The notes beneath the pieces were generated by a model. It saw nothing but the letters and a program-made list of their open reading frames with translations, made no database searches and was not told where the DNA came from. From Hanleya hanleyi (lineage: Eukaryota > Mollusca > Polyplacophora > Lepidopleurida > Hanleyidae): a DNA stretch of 64,000 nucleotides. Position 1 is the first letter of the stretch. Each line of letters opens with the position of its first letter. This document shows, piece after piece, positions 32,530 through 44,789 of the stretch. The stretch spans positions 1 to 64,000 of the forward strand of contig JAVTVY010019020.1 of NCBI GenBank assembly GCA_036873755.1, read 5' to 3'. The position numbers and the translations under genes are program-made.

Positions 32530-33100
32530 TCGCAGATGCTAAATATTGAATATTTCTTCCAAATAGCAACCTGCTATATATGGAATATTTCTTCTAAATT
32601 TCTTCTAACTTCTAAAGGCAAATTGTCGGACTGCCTCTCCCGAAAGAAAATATATTGTATAATTAGCACAAATGCTAAATATCGAATATTTCTTCTAAAT
32701 TGCAGCCATGATAAATATTGAATATTTCTTCTAAATCGCAGCTCCAAATTGTTGGACTGCCTCTCCTTAAAGAAAATATATTGTATAATTAGCACAAATG
32801 CTAGATATTTTCAACTTGCCGCGCCCCAAACAAGATATATTGCAGGCCCTATAATTAGCACAGATGCTAAATATCGAATATTTCTTCTAAATTGCAGCCC
32901 CAACATTATCAGTCTGGCCTAACCGAAAACTGACAATAACAGGGATCATTCTATCGTTCTTCCTGGTTGAACAACGCGCATGCGCTGGTATGTAAGGATT
33001 TTTAAGACAGTCGCAAGTACATTTTCATTTGTGGCCTGTCCAACTCCACTCGGACAATAACAGATTATTCTATCGTTCTTCCCGGTTAAACAACGCGCAT
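32530..33100 (+). repeat. Diverged prelude to the GCTAAATATT satellite
   Basis: Loose repeats of AATGCTAAATATCGAATATTTCTTCTAAATTGCAGCC and AGAAAATATATTGTATAATT units near 32536, 32640, 32700, 32770 and 32865, followed by a duplicated CTATCGTTCTTCC ... CAACGCGCATG block (32951 and 33072). Confidence 0.65.
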
Positions 33101-33104
33101 GTGT

Positions 33105-34480
33105 AACTGCGAATCTATTCTAATTAGATGATATTATAAAGGTGCTAAATATTAAATATATTGTCATTTCTCCGACACGGTGTTACAGATATTTTAATGC
33201 GAATATCTTCTAATTGGACTAGATTATAAAAGTGCTAAATATTGAATATATTGTCTTCTCTCCGAAAAGGCTCTTATGGATATTTAACTGCAAATTTCTT
33301 CTAATTAGTATGGATTATAAAAGTGCTAAATATTGAATATAATATCTCTGCGCAGAGGCCAGCTACATATTTAAGTGCGAATCTTTTCTAATTAGATGAT
33401 ATTATAAATGTGCTAAATATTGAATATGTTGTCTTTCTCGGACGCCAGCTAGATATGTAACTGCGAATCTATTCTAATTAGATATTATCAAAGTGCTAAA
33501 TATTCAATATATTGTCTGTTCTCAGACGTCAGCTACATATTTAAGTGCGAATCTCTTCTAATTAGATGGTATTATAAAGGTGCTCAATATTGAATATATT
33601 GTCTTTCGCGGGCGCCACCTAGATATTTAACTGCGAATCTCTTCTAATGAGATGATATTATTAAAGTGCTAAATATTCAATATATTGTCTGTTCTCAGAC
33701 GACAGCTACATATTTAAGTGAGAATCTATTCGAATTAGATGATATTATAAAGGTGCTAAATATTGAATATATTGTCATTTCTCCGACACGGTGTTACAGA
33801 TATTTTAATGCGAATATCTTCTAATTGGACTAGATTATAAAAGTGCTAAATATTGAATATATTGTCTTCTCTCCGAAAAGGCTCTTGTGGATATTTAACT
33901 GCGAATTTCTTCTAATTAGTATGGATTATAAAAGTGCTAAATATTGAATATAATATCTCTGCGCAGATGCCACCTACAAATTTAAGTGCGAATCTTTTCT
34001 AATTAGATGATATTATAAATGTGCTAAATATTGAATATGTTGTCTTTCTCGGACGCCAGCTAGATATTTAACTGCGAATCTATTCTAATTAGATATTATC
34101 AAAGTGCTAAATATTCAATATATTTTCTGTTCTCAGACGTCAGCTACATATTTAAGTACGAATCTCTTCTAATTAGATGGTATTATAAAGGTGCTAAATA
34201 TTGAATATATTGTCTTTCGCGGACGCCACCTAGATATTTAACTGCGAATCTCTTCTAATGAGATGATATTATTAAAGTGCTAAATATTCAATATATTGTC
34301 TGTTCTCAGACGTCAGCTACATATTTAAGTGCGAATCTGTTCTAATTAGATAATATTATAAGGGTGTTAAATATTCTATATATTGTCCTTTCTCCGACAC
34401 TGTGTTACAGATATTTTAATGCGAATCTCTTCTGATTAGAGTACATATAAAGGTGCTAAATATTGAATATAGACGCTATT
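33105..34480 (+). repeat. ~87-bp satellite with 611-bp higher-order repeat
   Basis: About 15 monomers of the type GCGAATCTCTTCTAATTAGA - TGATATTATAAAGGTGCTAAATATTGAATATATTGTC - variable CT/CG-rich linker. TCCGACACGGTGTTACAGAT at 33171 recurs at 33782, an offset of 611 bases (seven monomers), and the monomers between follow in the same order with few differences. A partial array of the same monomers is at 46355-46985. Confidence 0.85.
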
Positions 34481-35164
34481 AAAGTAACCCAATTCTCTGG
34501 CTACTGCGGAGTTTAGCAAAAATATCTGCACAATATTGCCAAATATGCTATTTAGCATCATGTTAAAGCATAGGGAATTTGAAAAATGTCTAGAAAAGAG
34601 CCAATCCTGCACCTAACTCGAAAAATGGCGATTAGATTCCCAAGGCACAGTCGCTTCTTATTTGATTCCATTTGAAGGTAAAACCGAGGACTTCGCGACG
34701 CAGCGATGCAGCAGATAACAACTTCATCAACGATATTCATTATGAATAACTAATCGTGATTTTTAATCCGATATTTATAAAACCAATCGAAGTTGTCGAT
34801 TCTAGTTTAATATAATAACATCTAGGTAAACAAATATGGCATTCCAACACACAATTGTGGTAAATTGGGGCAAGTTTTCATGAGTAATTTTTGCAATAGG
34901 TGATTATAGCGTAGAAAATCGATTTGCAATACAAGTACACCTAACTGGTTGGACACGGCTCGATGTGAGGTGGAATATAATATAGCATATGAACTGTATT
35001 TCCTGGAATAAATAGACAAGGTTCCCGAGCTGGAGTTAATAATTGGTCAATATAGTAAAACGTGATGGTTTATTATTTATTCTGTCGGAGGAAAGGTAAG
35101 GTCCAAACATAATTTTAATTTGGTTGGGGGTTTGTGACAGCATATTAAATAACCCAACGGTATT

Positions 35165-35520
35165 TTCCATTCATGAGGAGGAGGAAGTGAAGTCATCGCC
35201 GGAAATGGCGTAAACACCGGAAGTGACATAGAAGAGGGAAGAAGAAGGAGAATAAGAACCAGGATCAGAGAGTGTAAGGTGCAGGAGGTGGAGGAAGTGA
35301 CGTCATCGGCGGAAATGGCGTAATCACCGGAAGTGGCTTAGATGAGGAGAAAGAGGAGGATAAGAATCAGAATCAGTGGGTGTACGGTGCAGGAGGAGAA
35401 GGAAATGACATCATCGTCGGAAATGGCGTAATCACCAGAAGTGACTTAGAAGAGGAGGACAAGGAGGATGATAAGCATCAGGATCAGAGGGTATGAGGTA
35501 CAGGAGGAGGAGCACACAAA
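35165..35520 (+). repeat. ~113-bp tandem repeat rich in GGAAGTGACGTCATC
   Basis: Three purine-rich units (about 35175, 35288, 35400) carry GTCATCGNCGGAAATGGCGT and CACCGGAAGTG(G/A)C. They combine ACCGGAAGT (ETS-like) and TGACGTCA (CRE-like) words. The other copy (47690-47930) has a similar array with a different number of units. Confidence 0.7.
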
Positions 35521-35708
35521 CCAGTTTAGATTCAAGGTGCGAGTTGCACCAAGAATTCGGTCAATCAGAATCATGTTTGCGATCACATGACTATAGAATT
35601 TGTGAACAACTGTTTGATCGCGTGAAAGAATACAAATAGTGTATTTGTCAATAAATAGTTAAACACTTATATCTCTTGGCAGTTTAGGCTATAAAGAGAT
35701 CGCCATAG

Positions 35709-36184
35709 TTCAGTTCAGTTCAGTTGGTAAATCCCTCCTCTATATAGGAGCACCTCCGTATAGGAGTACATATTAATATACAATCAATTGGAACCACTCA
35801 ACATTTATAGCTCAACTATCGTGCTGTGAAGTGAAGATTTATACAATTCTACAATTGGACGAACTACTATCCTGAAAGTGCTGTGATAGTCTAACCATGT
35901 GAGCTTCCTAGCGGTGTATGCGATGTACTACTGTGAGTGGATTTATATAGCGGTCACTGAAAGACACCCAGGTACTTTATTCCCCAAGTGCCTCCGCTGG
36001 CGAAGGTCTAGCGTAGCAACTAGTTCCACCATCAGTCCATATTACCCTGGACACCGAATCAGTCCAGCGCCTTGTGAATAGGCGAGTATATATGTAAGCG
36101 GTCACTGGCGAGGGGCGAACCCACGCCAGCTGTAGCACTCCGGGTCAGAGTCAAACACTCTAACTACTTCGGCCACGACACGCT
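35709..36184 (-). mobile_element. tRNA-derived SINE (476 bp), copy 1 only
   Basis: On the minus strand a tRNA-like head contains TGGCCGAAGTAGTTAG (A-box-like, 36159-36174) and GGGTTCGCCCC (B-box-like, 36112-36122), 35-40 bases apart as in a pol III promoter. The element ends in (CTGAA)n-type simple sequence (complement of 35709-35725). CATAG lies on both sides (35704-35708 and 36185-36189). The duplicate copy near 48100-48120 lacks the whole insert, which supports the boundaries. The head is not a functional tRNA; the sequence resembles a Ser/Leu-type A-box region but I cannot assign it. Confidence 0.82.
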
Positions 36185-39127
36185 CATAGCTGTACAGACG
36201 AGAATTGTTTATGTTTTCAGATGAACGATGCTTTAGGGACGAGAGTAAGGCAAGTTAGATCGGTTTTATTTTTCTTGAGAATTCAACGCGCTTGCTCGAC
36301 TTAGCTGTATTATATTCAAGCTAAATACAATTCGGCCTTCATTTTGGATATCTCTTATCGTAAGACAAAGACGAATAATTAGATATCCCAATGACATCAT
36401 GATTGACGTCAACAAACAGAAAGTGTAGTTATATATTCATCATGGTCAAAGAATTGTTCACAGATAATGAACAAAGGAAAACAAACACGTAATATATGAA
36501 ATAAATAAAACAGCAGATAGTACAAGAAGATAGTTTAATGAATTGATTATATTTCAACATAATATACCTTAGCGGCGACGGTGCTGGCGATTGTGTCGGC
36601 GACGTATAGCGCATATTGTGGTGATAATAGACTCGTAGGTAAACAAAGGGAGTAAAAGTTGAAATTCATTCCGCTGAAGTTGAGGGAAATCCACTCAAGT
36701 TTGAGTTATATCTTACTTAGGTTGAGTATGAATATAACCGTTTTGCAGGATTTCCTAATTCATCACTTGACTGTGTTTTGATTTACTTAGAAATTTTCTC
36801 CATTTCAAGGATGTGCTCATCCATTGCCATTTCACCCGATTCCTCTTCTCCATAGCCTTGGTTCAAATAATAATGCGTTCCTTGCTCAATATCTTCGCTA
36901 TTTGCTTTCTGAATAGGTTTGACAAAAAATCCCTTTCTTAACATTACACTAAATACGCTTCCCCATATCTTTACTTTGGATTATCTCTTCAGGATGTATA
37001 CTTTCTTCGATGTCATCACCTGAAATGCATTGTCTTTCAAGCCATTTTATTCCATTCATATTCGTAATCGTCCCCTGTCCCTTTTGGGGCTCAACATATT
37101 CGCTCCCTTGAACCACGGTGGAGTTGTTCGCTTAGCTCTCGGAGTGTAATGATAAACACCAGGAAGTATTCTTATCAAGTAACTCTCAATATAGGAAGAT
37201 AGACTATCGGCGTTCGAAAAGTGCACTTGACCTAGATACATGAGAATTGTTGGTCCTGGTATTAAACGACTTGAAGAAATGCTCCAATGGACCACGGTGG
37301 AGTAGCTCTCGGATTCCTTTCAACTGTGCTCAGATTTGTAATCTGACCCTGTTCATATTGAAGCTCATCAGTTTCACTCCGTTTGAACATGGAGACTACT
37401 ATAGTAGTCTCCATGGTTTGAACCAGGATGAAGTTCTAATACTTGTCCAGCCTTTTCAGTCATTCTTGGTTCTCGATTTGCTATTGTAGAATGTCTATTA
37501 CATTTTCAATCTTCGACTGTGGGACGTAGTTGATTTGTGGTGACCGTATGACAAAGAGATGACAAAGTTGTTCATGAAGTAATCGAGTCGTCTTGAGCAA
37601 CTATACGGCTTAATAAATCTATCTGCTGCTTATCAATGAAGTTGCTGGACGAAACAACATATTGCAAAATGAACATTGAAGCTTTCTCTTGAAGCATCGT
37701 CCTGTCCTGTACTATATGAATAACTGAGGTATTATTGTGGTCGGATCCTATGTTCACTTCGATTCATCGTCGATATAAACGGCCCACGTGACTACAGTAG
37801 CCCACACGAGATGCTCCCATTTTCGTTTTACCAGATATTGATTGGAGAACTTGTATAGCGTTGGAGCGTAAAGTGTAACCGTACGCAAATGCACGCACTA
37901 CTACTGAACATCGGTAAAGTATTTATGAACTCGGCTCTGATATACCATCGCCAGTCTAATGAATGAAACTATTATACCCTGTGGAAGTAGAGGTATGGTG
38001 GCTGGTATCTACCATATGACATCCTCGCCATATACGAGAGTATCGTCCTATTTTGATCAAGGCGATTGTCGTTCCATAGAGTTAATCGGAAGTGTACTAT
38101 CTGGCAGCGTGGGTCGCGCTTGGTGTGCGAAGAAATCCTCCGGATTCATTTTCAGGACGGAACACCGCGTTAAGTGTTACCTTCCCCATTTTTGACGTCG
38201 TCAAGCGATTATTTTCAAAGATACTAGAGCCTCTGTATCTAGCGTTTCTGAGAAACATATACAACCCAAAATATAATAATATTGCTGTAGAGCGTATAAA
38301 AACCAAATCAATGCTCCGAGATCTGACGGAATGACTTTATTGGAAACTTAGCTAAAATTACACTCGCCAGTTCATTGCCCATACCCTTATATTAAATTGG
38401 TCAACCGAGCTCATTATATACCACAGAGTCGCTAAGTTATTCATTCAAGTATGTCCTGTCATGGTTCACCACTTCCCACGATCAGCTGACTTTACACGTG
38501 TTCAGTGCCGTCCGATGACGCTTGTGGTAGACATAGCCATGAGATGCGGGAAGAAAACTCATATCCGGGCGTCATCAAGTCACGGAATGGACAAATTCAC
38601 TTCCGTACAAAATCGGTTTCCTGACATCTGTTTTATTAGCCCAAGTCTATTAAACAGTTCTGGGAATTTTGATTTAATTAACTTCCCTGTGTAAACTATA
38701 CCGGCTCCAAAGATCGTATACGCAGTGGTATCATATATCTATTTTAGCTCCAGTGTGCTACACTCTTGCATGGTGCATGGCGCATGTGCTTGCGGTCTTT
38801 CTTCTCAGGCAGTTGATTAGACTGAAAATAGTATTGCTTCACTTCTCTGTGGCCTATGCCAAATGTCTTCAGGATTACAGACACATGCCGTCAGGAGGAG
38901 AAGCCTGCCGTGGAGATCATTAAAGGGGCTTGTCATACTTCTATATGCGATACACTACTGTATAAGTGTTGTGATCCTCACGAATTCATGTCCATGAAAA
39001 CTATGACAGATAAACTATAGTGCCAGGTCGATGTTTCTCATGTTTCTGACAAAATGTCCACTACATGATTCAACATTCCATATTTAGTCACCATGCTCGG
39101 TCGCAGTGAAAACCCGATGCAGATAAA

Positions 39128-39300
39128 TTACAAGCGTCTAGTCCGTTATTCATAATTCAGCCGTCGTCCATTAGAGAATATCCGCGTCCATAATCCAAAG
39201 ACCTATTCCATATTCCATATAACAGTATTAGCACCAAATTCAAAAAGACAATCATAGTATACATAAACATAGGCTTGTTTCCTGCAAGAGAAGCGGTCAA
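39128..39300 (+). repeat. Block C, uninterrupted copy
   Basis: TTACAAGCGTCTAGTCCGTT ... CATAGGCTTGTTTCCTGC matches the sequence on both sides of the retroposon at 17394. It is the first part of a 5.5-kb segment absent from copy 2. Confidence 0.7.
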
Positions 39301-39870
39301 CAGTTTTCAATGATGCCGGCAAGACATCATGATGTTCCAAAAATATCAAATCCGTATCGCTGATCAGTATTCTTAATCCAGAATATTCGTTGTAAAGTCG
39401 TCATCTAAAGAATGATGTGTCTCAGTCACGCTTTGATTGTGACTGTTCATATGAGTACCATGAGGATCTTGACGTACATGGGTTCATACGGCCCCTAGCC
39501 CCGGGTTAAGCGGAATTAGACACAAGTTACGAAACGTAGCTCCATAGATCTTGCACGCTACGTTCGTATTTTGCTATCAGCATGCGATACACTGTTATAA
39601 ATTACCGTTATTTCGCAGTAAATGTATGTTGGAGTTTACAGTACATTCAATCGTAAACACATTAATCTGTAAATTAAACTGTGATATTTCAGTAGACATC
39701 AACTGCAATGGGTAAACTGCGCACACACGTAACATAGAATTCTTGTTTTCTCTGAAAGGAGGTTGATATCTTTGCACACGAAACGCTCAGTTGCAGGAAA
39801 CATGCGACATCTGCGTTGTATACGATACAACATTCAGAGCATTATCAGAACATGCGCTGGGACGGACGCA
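39301..39870. other. Unassigned spacer
   Basis: No supported element or frame. Confidence 0.35.
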
Positions 39871-41584
39871 GCGGCTACACTGTAAATAGGCTAAACACTT
39901 TATAAACACTTGATGTGTCTCAAAATAAAACACTAGTGTCTCAAAATTAAACACTAGTGTTTAAAATCAAAACACTAGTGTTTTAGTGGCACAGAGAAAG
40001 TGTTTATTACAAATACAAAAACACTTTTTCTCAAAAGTGTTTTAATCGCAAACACTTCATAAACACATGAATCCTAAGTGTTTCGCTGTAAAACACTAGT
40101 GTTTTAATAGACCATAAGTGTTTTGAGATAAGGGGAAAGAAAGGGGTATAACTTTGCTGAATTTGTTTTTGGAAAAAGGGAATGTGTTGATGTGTATGGA
40201 CTAGAACATTGTGTGTATTGGCCATACATTTTTCACCCTTACAGTACTTTTGCGTACGGTAACATGACTTTCATAAAGTGATTATACTGATCTCTACTGT
40301 TAAAATTTGATTATCCATATGTTGTCCAATGTACTAATACCGCGTAACGATGTGCGACTATGTTCATCATTCAGGCCGGCCCGCGCTGGAACTCTTCTGT
40401 GTTCGGAGGTAGTTTTTGGTCATTCGAACGAACAGCAGCCCGCCAAAATGCGTTGCAGACGGTTGATTGATGCAGTGGCAGTTATCTTCATTTCACACGA
40501 CTACATATTTCCTTGTGTACCTGAAACCATCCACAGTGTGAGTACATTCAATCGTTATGATTCCGTATAATATTCATGCTGTCGCCGAAACTGTATCTGT
40601 GTGTGGAGAGACTGTAAATTCATGTGAACTGACATGTGAACAACATGCACCGTACGTAGGCTAACGCGTGATCGTTTCTAATTTATTCGAAAGTTTGTTC
40701 GCATGATGAGTATTGACTCTAAATCTGATTATTAACATTACGAGATGTATAGTAGTGTATATGTATAGTTATATTTCTTATAGTTCTGAAGCCTTCATAT
40801 GTAATTTTCGTAAAGTTGAAAGATCTTGCATCTGTGCTATTTTTAGCTTTCTTGCAGCAGGCTTCCTTTATCCCTGCCCGTTGCTGTCGGTCATATGCAT
40901 AGCGTAGGAATATCGTTGTGTTTGCGTGCTAAAAGTGTGGTTCGGCTGTCCAGAACCGAAAGAAGTCCGGCCTTTTATGGCAGGGTTGATTGATTCATTC
41001 TAAAATTTGTAGAGTTTTACGTTTAATGTTGACAAGCATCAGTAGAGCTAAGTTTACATGTATTTTTGCATGTTTTCTGTTTTTCTTAAACTTTGAGATG
41101 TTTGAAACTTACATGAAATGTGGGCTTCTTAAATTCAGCTACTCTGTCATAATAACCTTCTGAAATAGTGGAATAATTTCTGTTTCGTAACTGAGGTGTA
41201 TTTCATTTTGTATTTTGTAGCTTTCTACCCATTTTCATCGGAAATAGTGCCGAGATTAAAGCAGTATTACCATTACGTTCCGGTGTTGTGTCCTATACCT
41301 GCTAGTACTTTGGGTTATCTCTATTGTTAACTCTTCGATGCAGCATAGAAACTGAAGAAAGTCAGTATAGTAAAAACACTGACTGACAGCTGTATCATCC
41401 CCATCTAGGAACTTCAGCGATGAAATACAAATATGTCATATTTGGATTCGATCAAAGCAAGTCGTTGAGAACTGTGACATGGTTCAAGAGGAACCCAACT
41501 CTGCAATTCTGGCTCCGGGCTCAGTTGCCCAGCAATCCATAAAGTCTTAAGAAGTTGAGTGGAGCTCACACCTTGGAACACCCC

Positions 41585-41900
41585 GTCTCCTCATCAGTTT
41601 TGGCAATGAAAGAGCCAAAGCAGAAACAGCCCATGCTAAAGCTGAATATGCTTTAGAGGAAGCAGGATTACGCAAACAGCATGCAACATTCCAAGAAACG
41701 AAAAGCTGACCGTGCCTGAAAATACATGCAACAAAGCAGAAGTAGACTGCAGATCTGCATTGCCTTGAGCAGCAAGTGGAAGCTGCGCCATCGCAGAAGC
41801 CGAGATACAGGCGTTACCAGCAATCGGTGAGGACACTGGATGCTATTGGCAGACAAATTCTGTGATATCCGTATCGATTGAGAATGCTATGAAGCCTAGC
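41585..41900 (+). pseudogene. Decayed coiled-coil, Gag-like coding remnant
   Basis: In one frame 41604-41708 reads ERAKAETAHAKAEYALEEA with a following GLRKQHATFQET, a charged heptad-rich coiled coil. After stops and shifts it resumes as ADLHCLEQQVEAA (about 41749) and, in another frame, AEAEIQAL. That order (RAKAEAA..., then LHxLxxQxEAA, then AEAEAxAL) matches an invertebrate family I associate with retroelement Gag-like proteins. At least two stops and one shift make it a pseudogene. The family assignment is from memory. Confidence 0.4.
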
Positions 41901-41999
41901 CTGTCATCACCTCGCTGAGAACTCCCCAACATGTCACGCGCATGATGAAGTGCAGCAAACACAATTGCAATTCGTAGCGTGACGGTCCAAATTAAATAA

Positions 42000-43310
42000 T
42001 GTTTGAAGAACAGCCAATTAACAAATTAGTTACACTTATTACATTCATGTTGTGAAATGATCTACGATATTTTGAAATACTGTGGAAACTGAACAGACTA
42101 AGAAGGTGCTCAAGCTCTGTTGCGTTTTTGGAATGATATCAGGTTAACATATACAGCTTTTAAGGCTGTGATTCACCTGAGCCAGCCCTTTTTTTTTACG
42201 AGAATGAAACAAAGAATAGAAATTTTGAGATAGATTCGATAATGAAATCTTTTGAATTATTGTGTTCATTATTTACCTAAAAATAGTTATGTGATGAATA
42301 GAATTTACACTCCTGGCAATTTAATTAAGTGAAAGTTATGACACTCGTTGAGTAAGTTTCACATGTTGCTGCTAAAACCCACAACATATCAAACTTAATT
42401 TGTGTCATAACTTTCATATTGAAAATAGCCACTCGTGTAAGATCCTTTATGTATAGCCCTCACACTTACATAATAACCAAAGACGCAATTATAATGTGAT
42501 TGAACTATTAGCAAGTGCTTAGATTTTTCAGCATAATTTTATTGGTATTTCTTGATTCAAATGTATTTTATGATGACATGTTTTATAGGAGATTATATAC
42601 TGCAGTTAAACTAGTCCATATTAAATTTTTTCAGTTGTTTTAACAGTTGGTGGCTACATCTATGTGAAAGTAATGCAGCAAGTCGGATGTTAAACCAGGA
42701 TTATGTGACTTAGTCAGTTTGAATGGGATAAGATTGCAGGCTAAATTGGATTATGGGCATTAAAATGAGATAAAAATATGACTGGTATTGGAAAACCTGA
42801 ATGTCTATGCTGAAAAGTACACCTTCTGCTTGAAAGGGTTATTTATATGACAGCGCATGGACTCATTATTGGGGTAAAACAAATCCTGATAAAGTGCCAT
42901 GTCTACCATTTACCATGCATTTCTCATCTGGGATTTCCAGAAAGCCTACTCGTTTGTGGGATTGGCGGTACAATTGCCAGCAAGAACATTCATGTTTACC
43001 CCACATGTTATCATATCTGATACCAGTCACAACAGTATCTCATCTTAAATGCACATAATCCGGTTTAACCTGTATTGTGTAATCTTACCCCATTTAAACA
43101 GTCACTCAAGCCTGGTTTTGTATCTGATTTGCTGCATTTCTTTTCACATAGATTGGAGGCCTGATGATTTTATATGTGAAGTATGTTTAAGCATATGCAT
43201 GCCCACTTTAAGCATGTTTTATTGTAGTGATATTGTTCCTTTGCTGAGAAAGTTTTATAATAAATGTTAACAATTGAAAACTGTTTTCTTTTCTCTTTGT
43301 TTCAGCAGTC
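42000..43310. other. Unassigned AT-rich interior of the AAACACT element
   Basis: No recognisable domain or repeat on either strand. Confidence 0.35.
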
Positions 43311-43989
43311 TCCAGTATTCAGAAGTGCTTTGATTAAACACTTTTCAAAAAGTGTTTTGATTATAAACACTTATTCGATTGTAGACACTTTATAAACACT
43401 GAAAGTGTTTTTAAAGTGGGGACAAGCCAATAAACACTAAAAGTGTTTTATTTTAAAACACTTTTAAAACACTTAAAGTGTTTTAAGACGAAACACTTAA
43501 AGTGTTTTAAAATTAAAAACACTTTAAGTGTTTTATCTTGTATCTCAAAAAGTGTCTTGTTGTAAAACACTAGTGTTTAAACACTTTAAGTGTTTTATCT
43601 TATATCTCAAACAGTGTCTTGTTGTAAAACACTAGTGTTTAATTTAAAAACACTTTATGTGTTTTATTACAAGTGGGGACAAAAATGTGTTTATAAAGTG
43701 TCTTGTTTTAAAACACTACGATTTACAGTGTAACTTTAATTTTCGGTCTACAGTACGGTTTGGTTTTGGTTTTATCCATCTTCACATTTCAAGCTAAAAA
43801 CTACACTAACGTTCAGTCATGTAGTGTTCGACTTGCATATGCGAAGATGGATTTTATCTGACTTGGAGTTGTATCCTACTATTCGTGTAATAATTGCACA
43901 GATTCGTTCGTGATTATTTACAAAGCTTGTGGTGATCGCATTTGTAAACACGAAGAGCAATGGCCATTTCGGCCTTCCAGTGACCAACG

Positions 43990-44272
43990 TTGCCGCGGAA
44001 CCGATAATTGTAGACAATGGTGCCACGCAATTGTATTATTTAAAGAATGTTAAAACAACGGTAATTGTAAATTACAGGGCTACCCAAATTTTACAGTTGA
44101 ATGCCTGTCAATAAACGGTAATTATAAAATACGGTGCAACATTTTACAGTTCAAAGCCTGTTAAAAAACGATAATTGTAAATACGGTGCAACGTAATTTT
44201 ACAGTTGAATTTACTGGCACCTTTTCTGCCAGTACATTTAACTGTGAATTTACGGTGTGATTTATAACAGTG
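43990..44272 (+). repeat. ~63-bp tandem repeat of ACGGTAATTGTAAAATACGG type
   Basis: About four units with TTTTACAGTTGAATGCCTGT and GTAAATACGGTGCAACGTAA, ending in ATAACAGTGTAC, another TACACTGT-type terminus. It abuts the RT-associated fragment at 44275. Confidence 0.65.
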
Positions 44273-44274
44273 TA

Positions 44275-44610
44275 CGTTTCGTCAAATTTGAGAAACTTTG
44301 GGTGGAGGCGCTTGGTGGAATAGCCCTGTTTTATAAGTTTCTGCAACAATGTTTTGTGACGTTGATTAAAATCGTCACATTTAACACAGGATTTAGCAAA
44401 TGCTACTAAGCGAGATATGTATACGCCATATGCAGGTCCCACTGGAATATTACTGTCCAGAAAGGGATAGTTTACGATGTCGAAATTGTAATCATCTCTT
44501 TTGTCATAAAGTCGACGAGAGAGAATGCCCACTTCATTTTTATAGAGAAAGAGATCTAAATATGATGTGCCTGTAGGGCTATCTGTAGTTTCCTTCAAAT
44601 CCAGTGAAGG
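44275..44610 (-). pseudogene. Retroelement RT-associated C-terminal fragment
   Basis: Minus-strand frame reading SYLDLFLYKNEVGILSRRLY, then FDIVNYPFLDSNIP, AYGVYISRLVAFAKSC and HKTLLQKLIKQGY. This ordered set of motifs is common at the end of reverse-transcriptase proteins in many invertebrate retroelements; I do not recognise the clade with confidence. No catalytic RT motif is present. The open frame runs on into the neighbouring tandem repeat (to 44161), which is not homologous. The piece is truncated at both ends, by the repeat and by block D. Confidence 0.65.
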
Positions 44611-44613
44611 TGG

Positions 44614-44789
44614 ACATTGAAATAGTTCCTAATCTCTCCTAATATGGTAATGATTAGGCTGTTGACATAGGAACATCGTGTCTAACCAATACAAATAAAG
44701 CCTGTTCACCGCTAAGCCTGGTAAATATCACTTGTGATACTACCTATTTTATTTATTGCATGTGCGAGGTGATACACTGTAAACTAAAA
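44614..44789 (+). repeat. Segmental duplication, block D, copy 1
   Basis: CATTGAAATAGTTCCTAATC ... GATACACTGTAAACTAAAA matches 53798-53985. In copy 2 it follows block A directly; here 5.5 kb intervenes. Confidence 0.85.

Larger units (their letters stand above)
33703..39127 (+). repeat. Segmental duplication, block A, copy 1
   Basis: Matches 46355-53794 with small differences, apart from insertions at 35709-36184 (here only) and 49425-52093 (copy 2 only). It holds the last satellite monomers, a GGAAGTGACGTCATC-rich segment (35170-35520) and AT-rich sequence. I found no conserved protein-coding signal: matching frames in the two copies are disrupted differently. Confidence 0.88.
39876..43732. 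mobile_element. Candidate transposon with AAACACT-rich subterminal arrays
   Basis: TACACTGTAAAT at 39876-39887 and its complement at 43721-43732 form short terminal inverted repeats. Inside each end lies a dense array of AAACACTAGTGTTT and AAGTGTTTT words (39890-40130 and 43320-43715). The interior holds a decayed coiled-coil frame near 41585-41900 but no recognisable transposase. I see no clear target duplication, so the exact ends are provisional. Confidence 0.5.

Noticed and set aside
36095..36184. Functional tRNA gene on the minus strand
   Set aside because: A and B boxes are present but I could not pair an acceptor stem, and the sequence continues as a 476-bp element with a target duplication. 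It is a SINE head.
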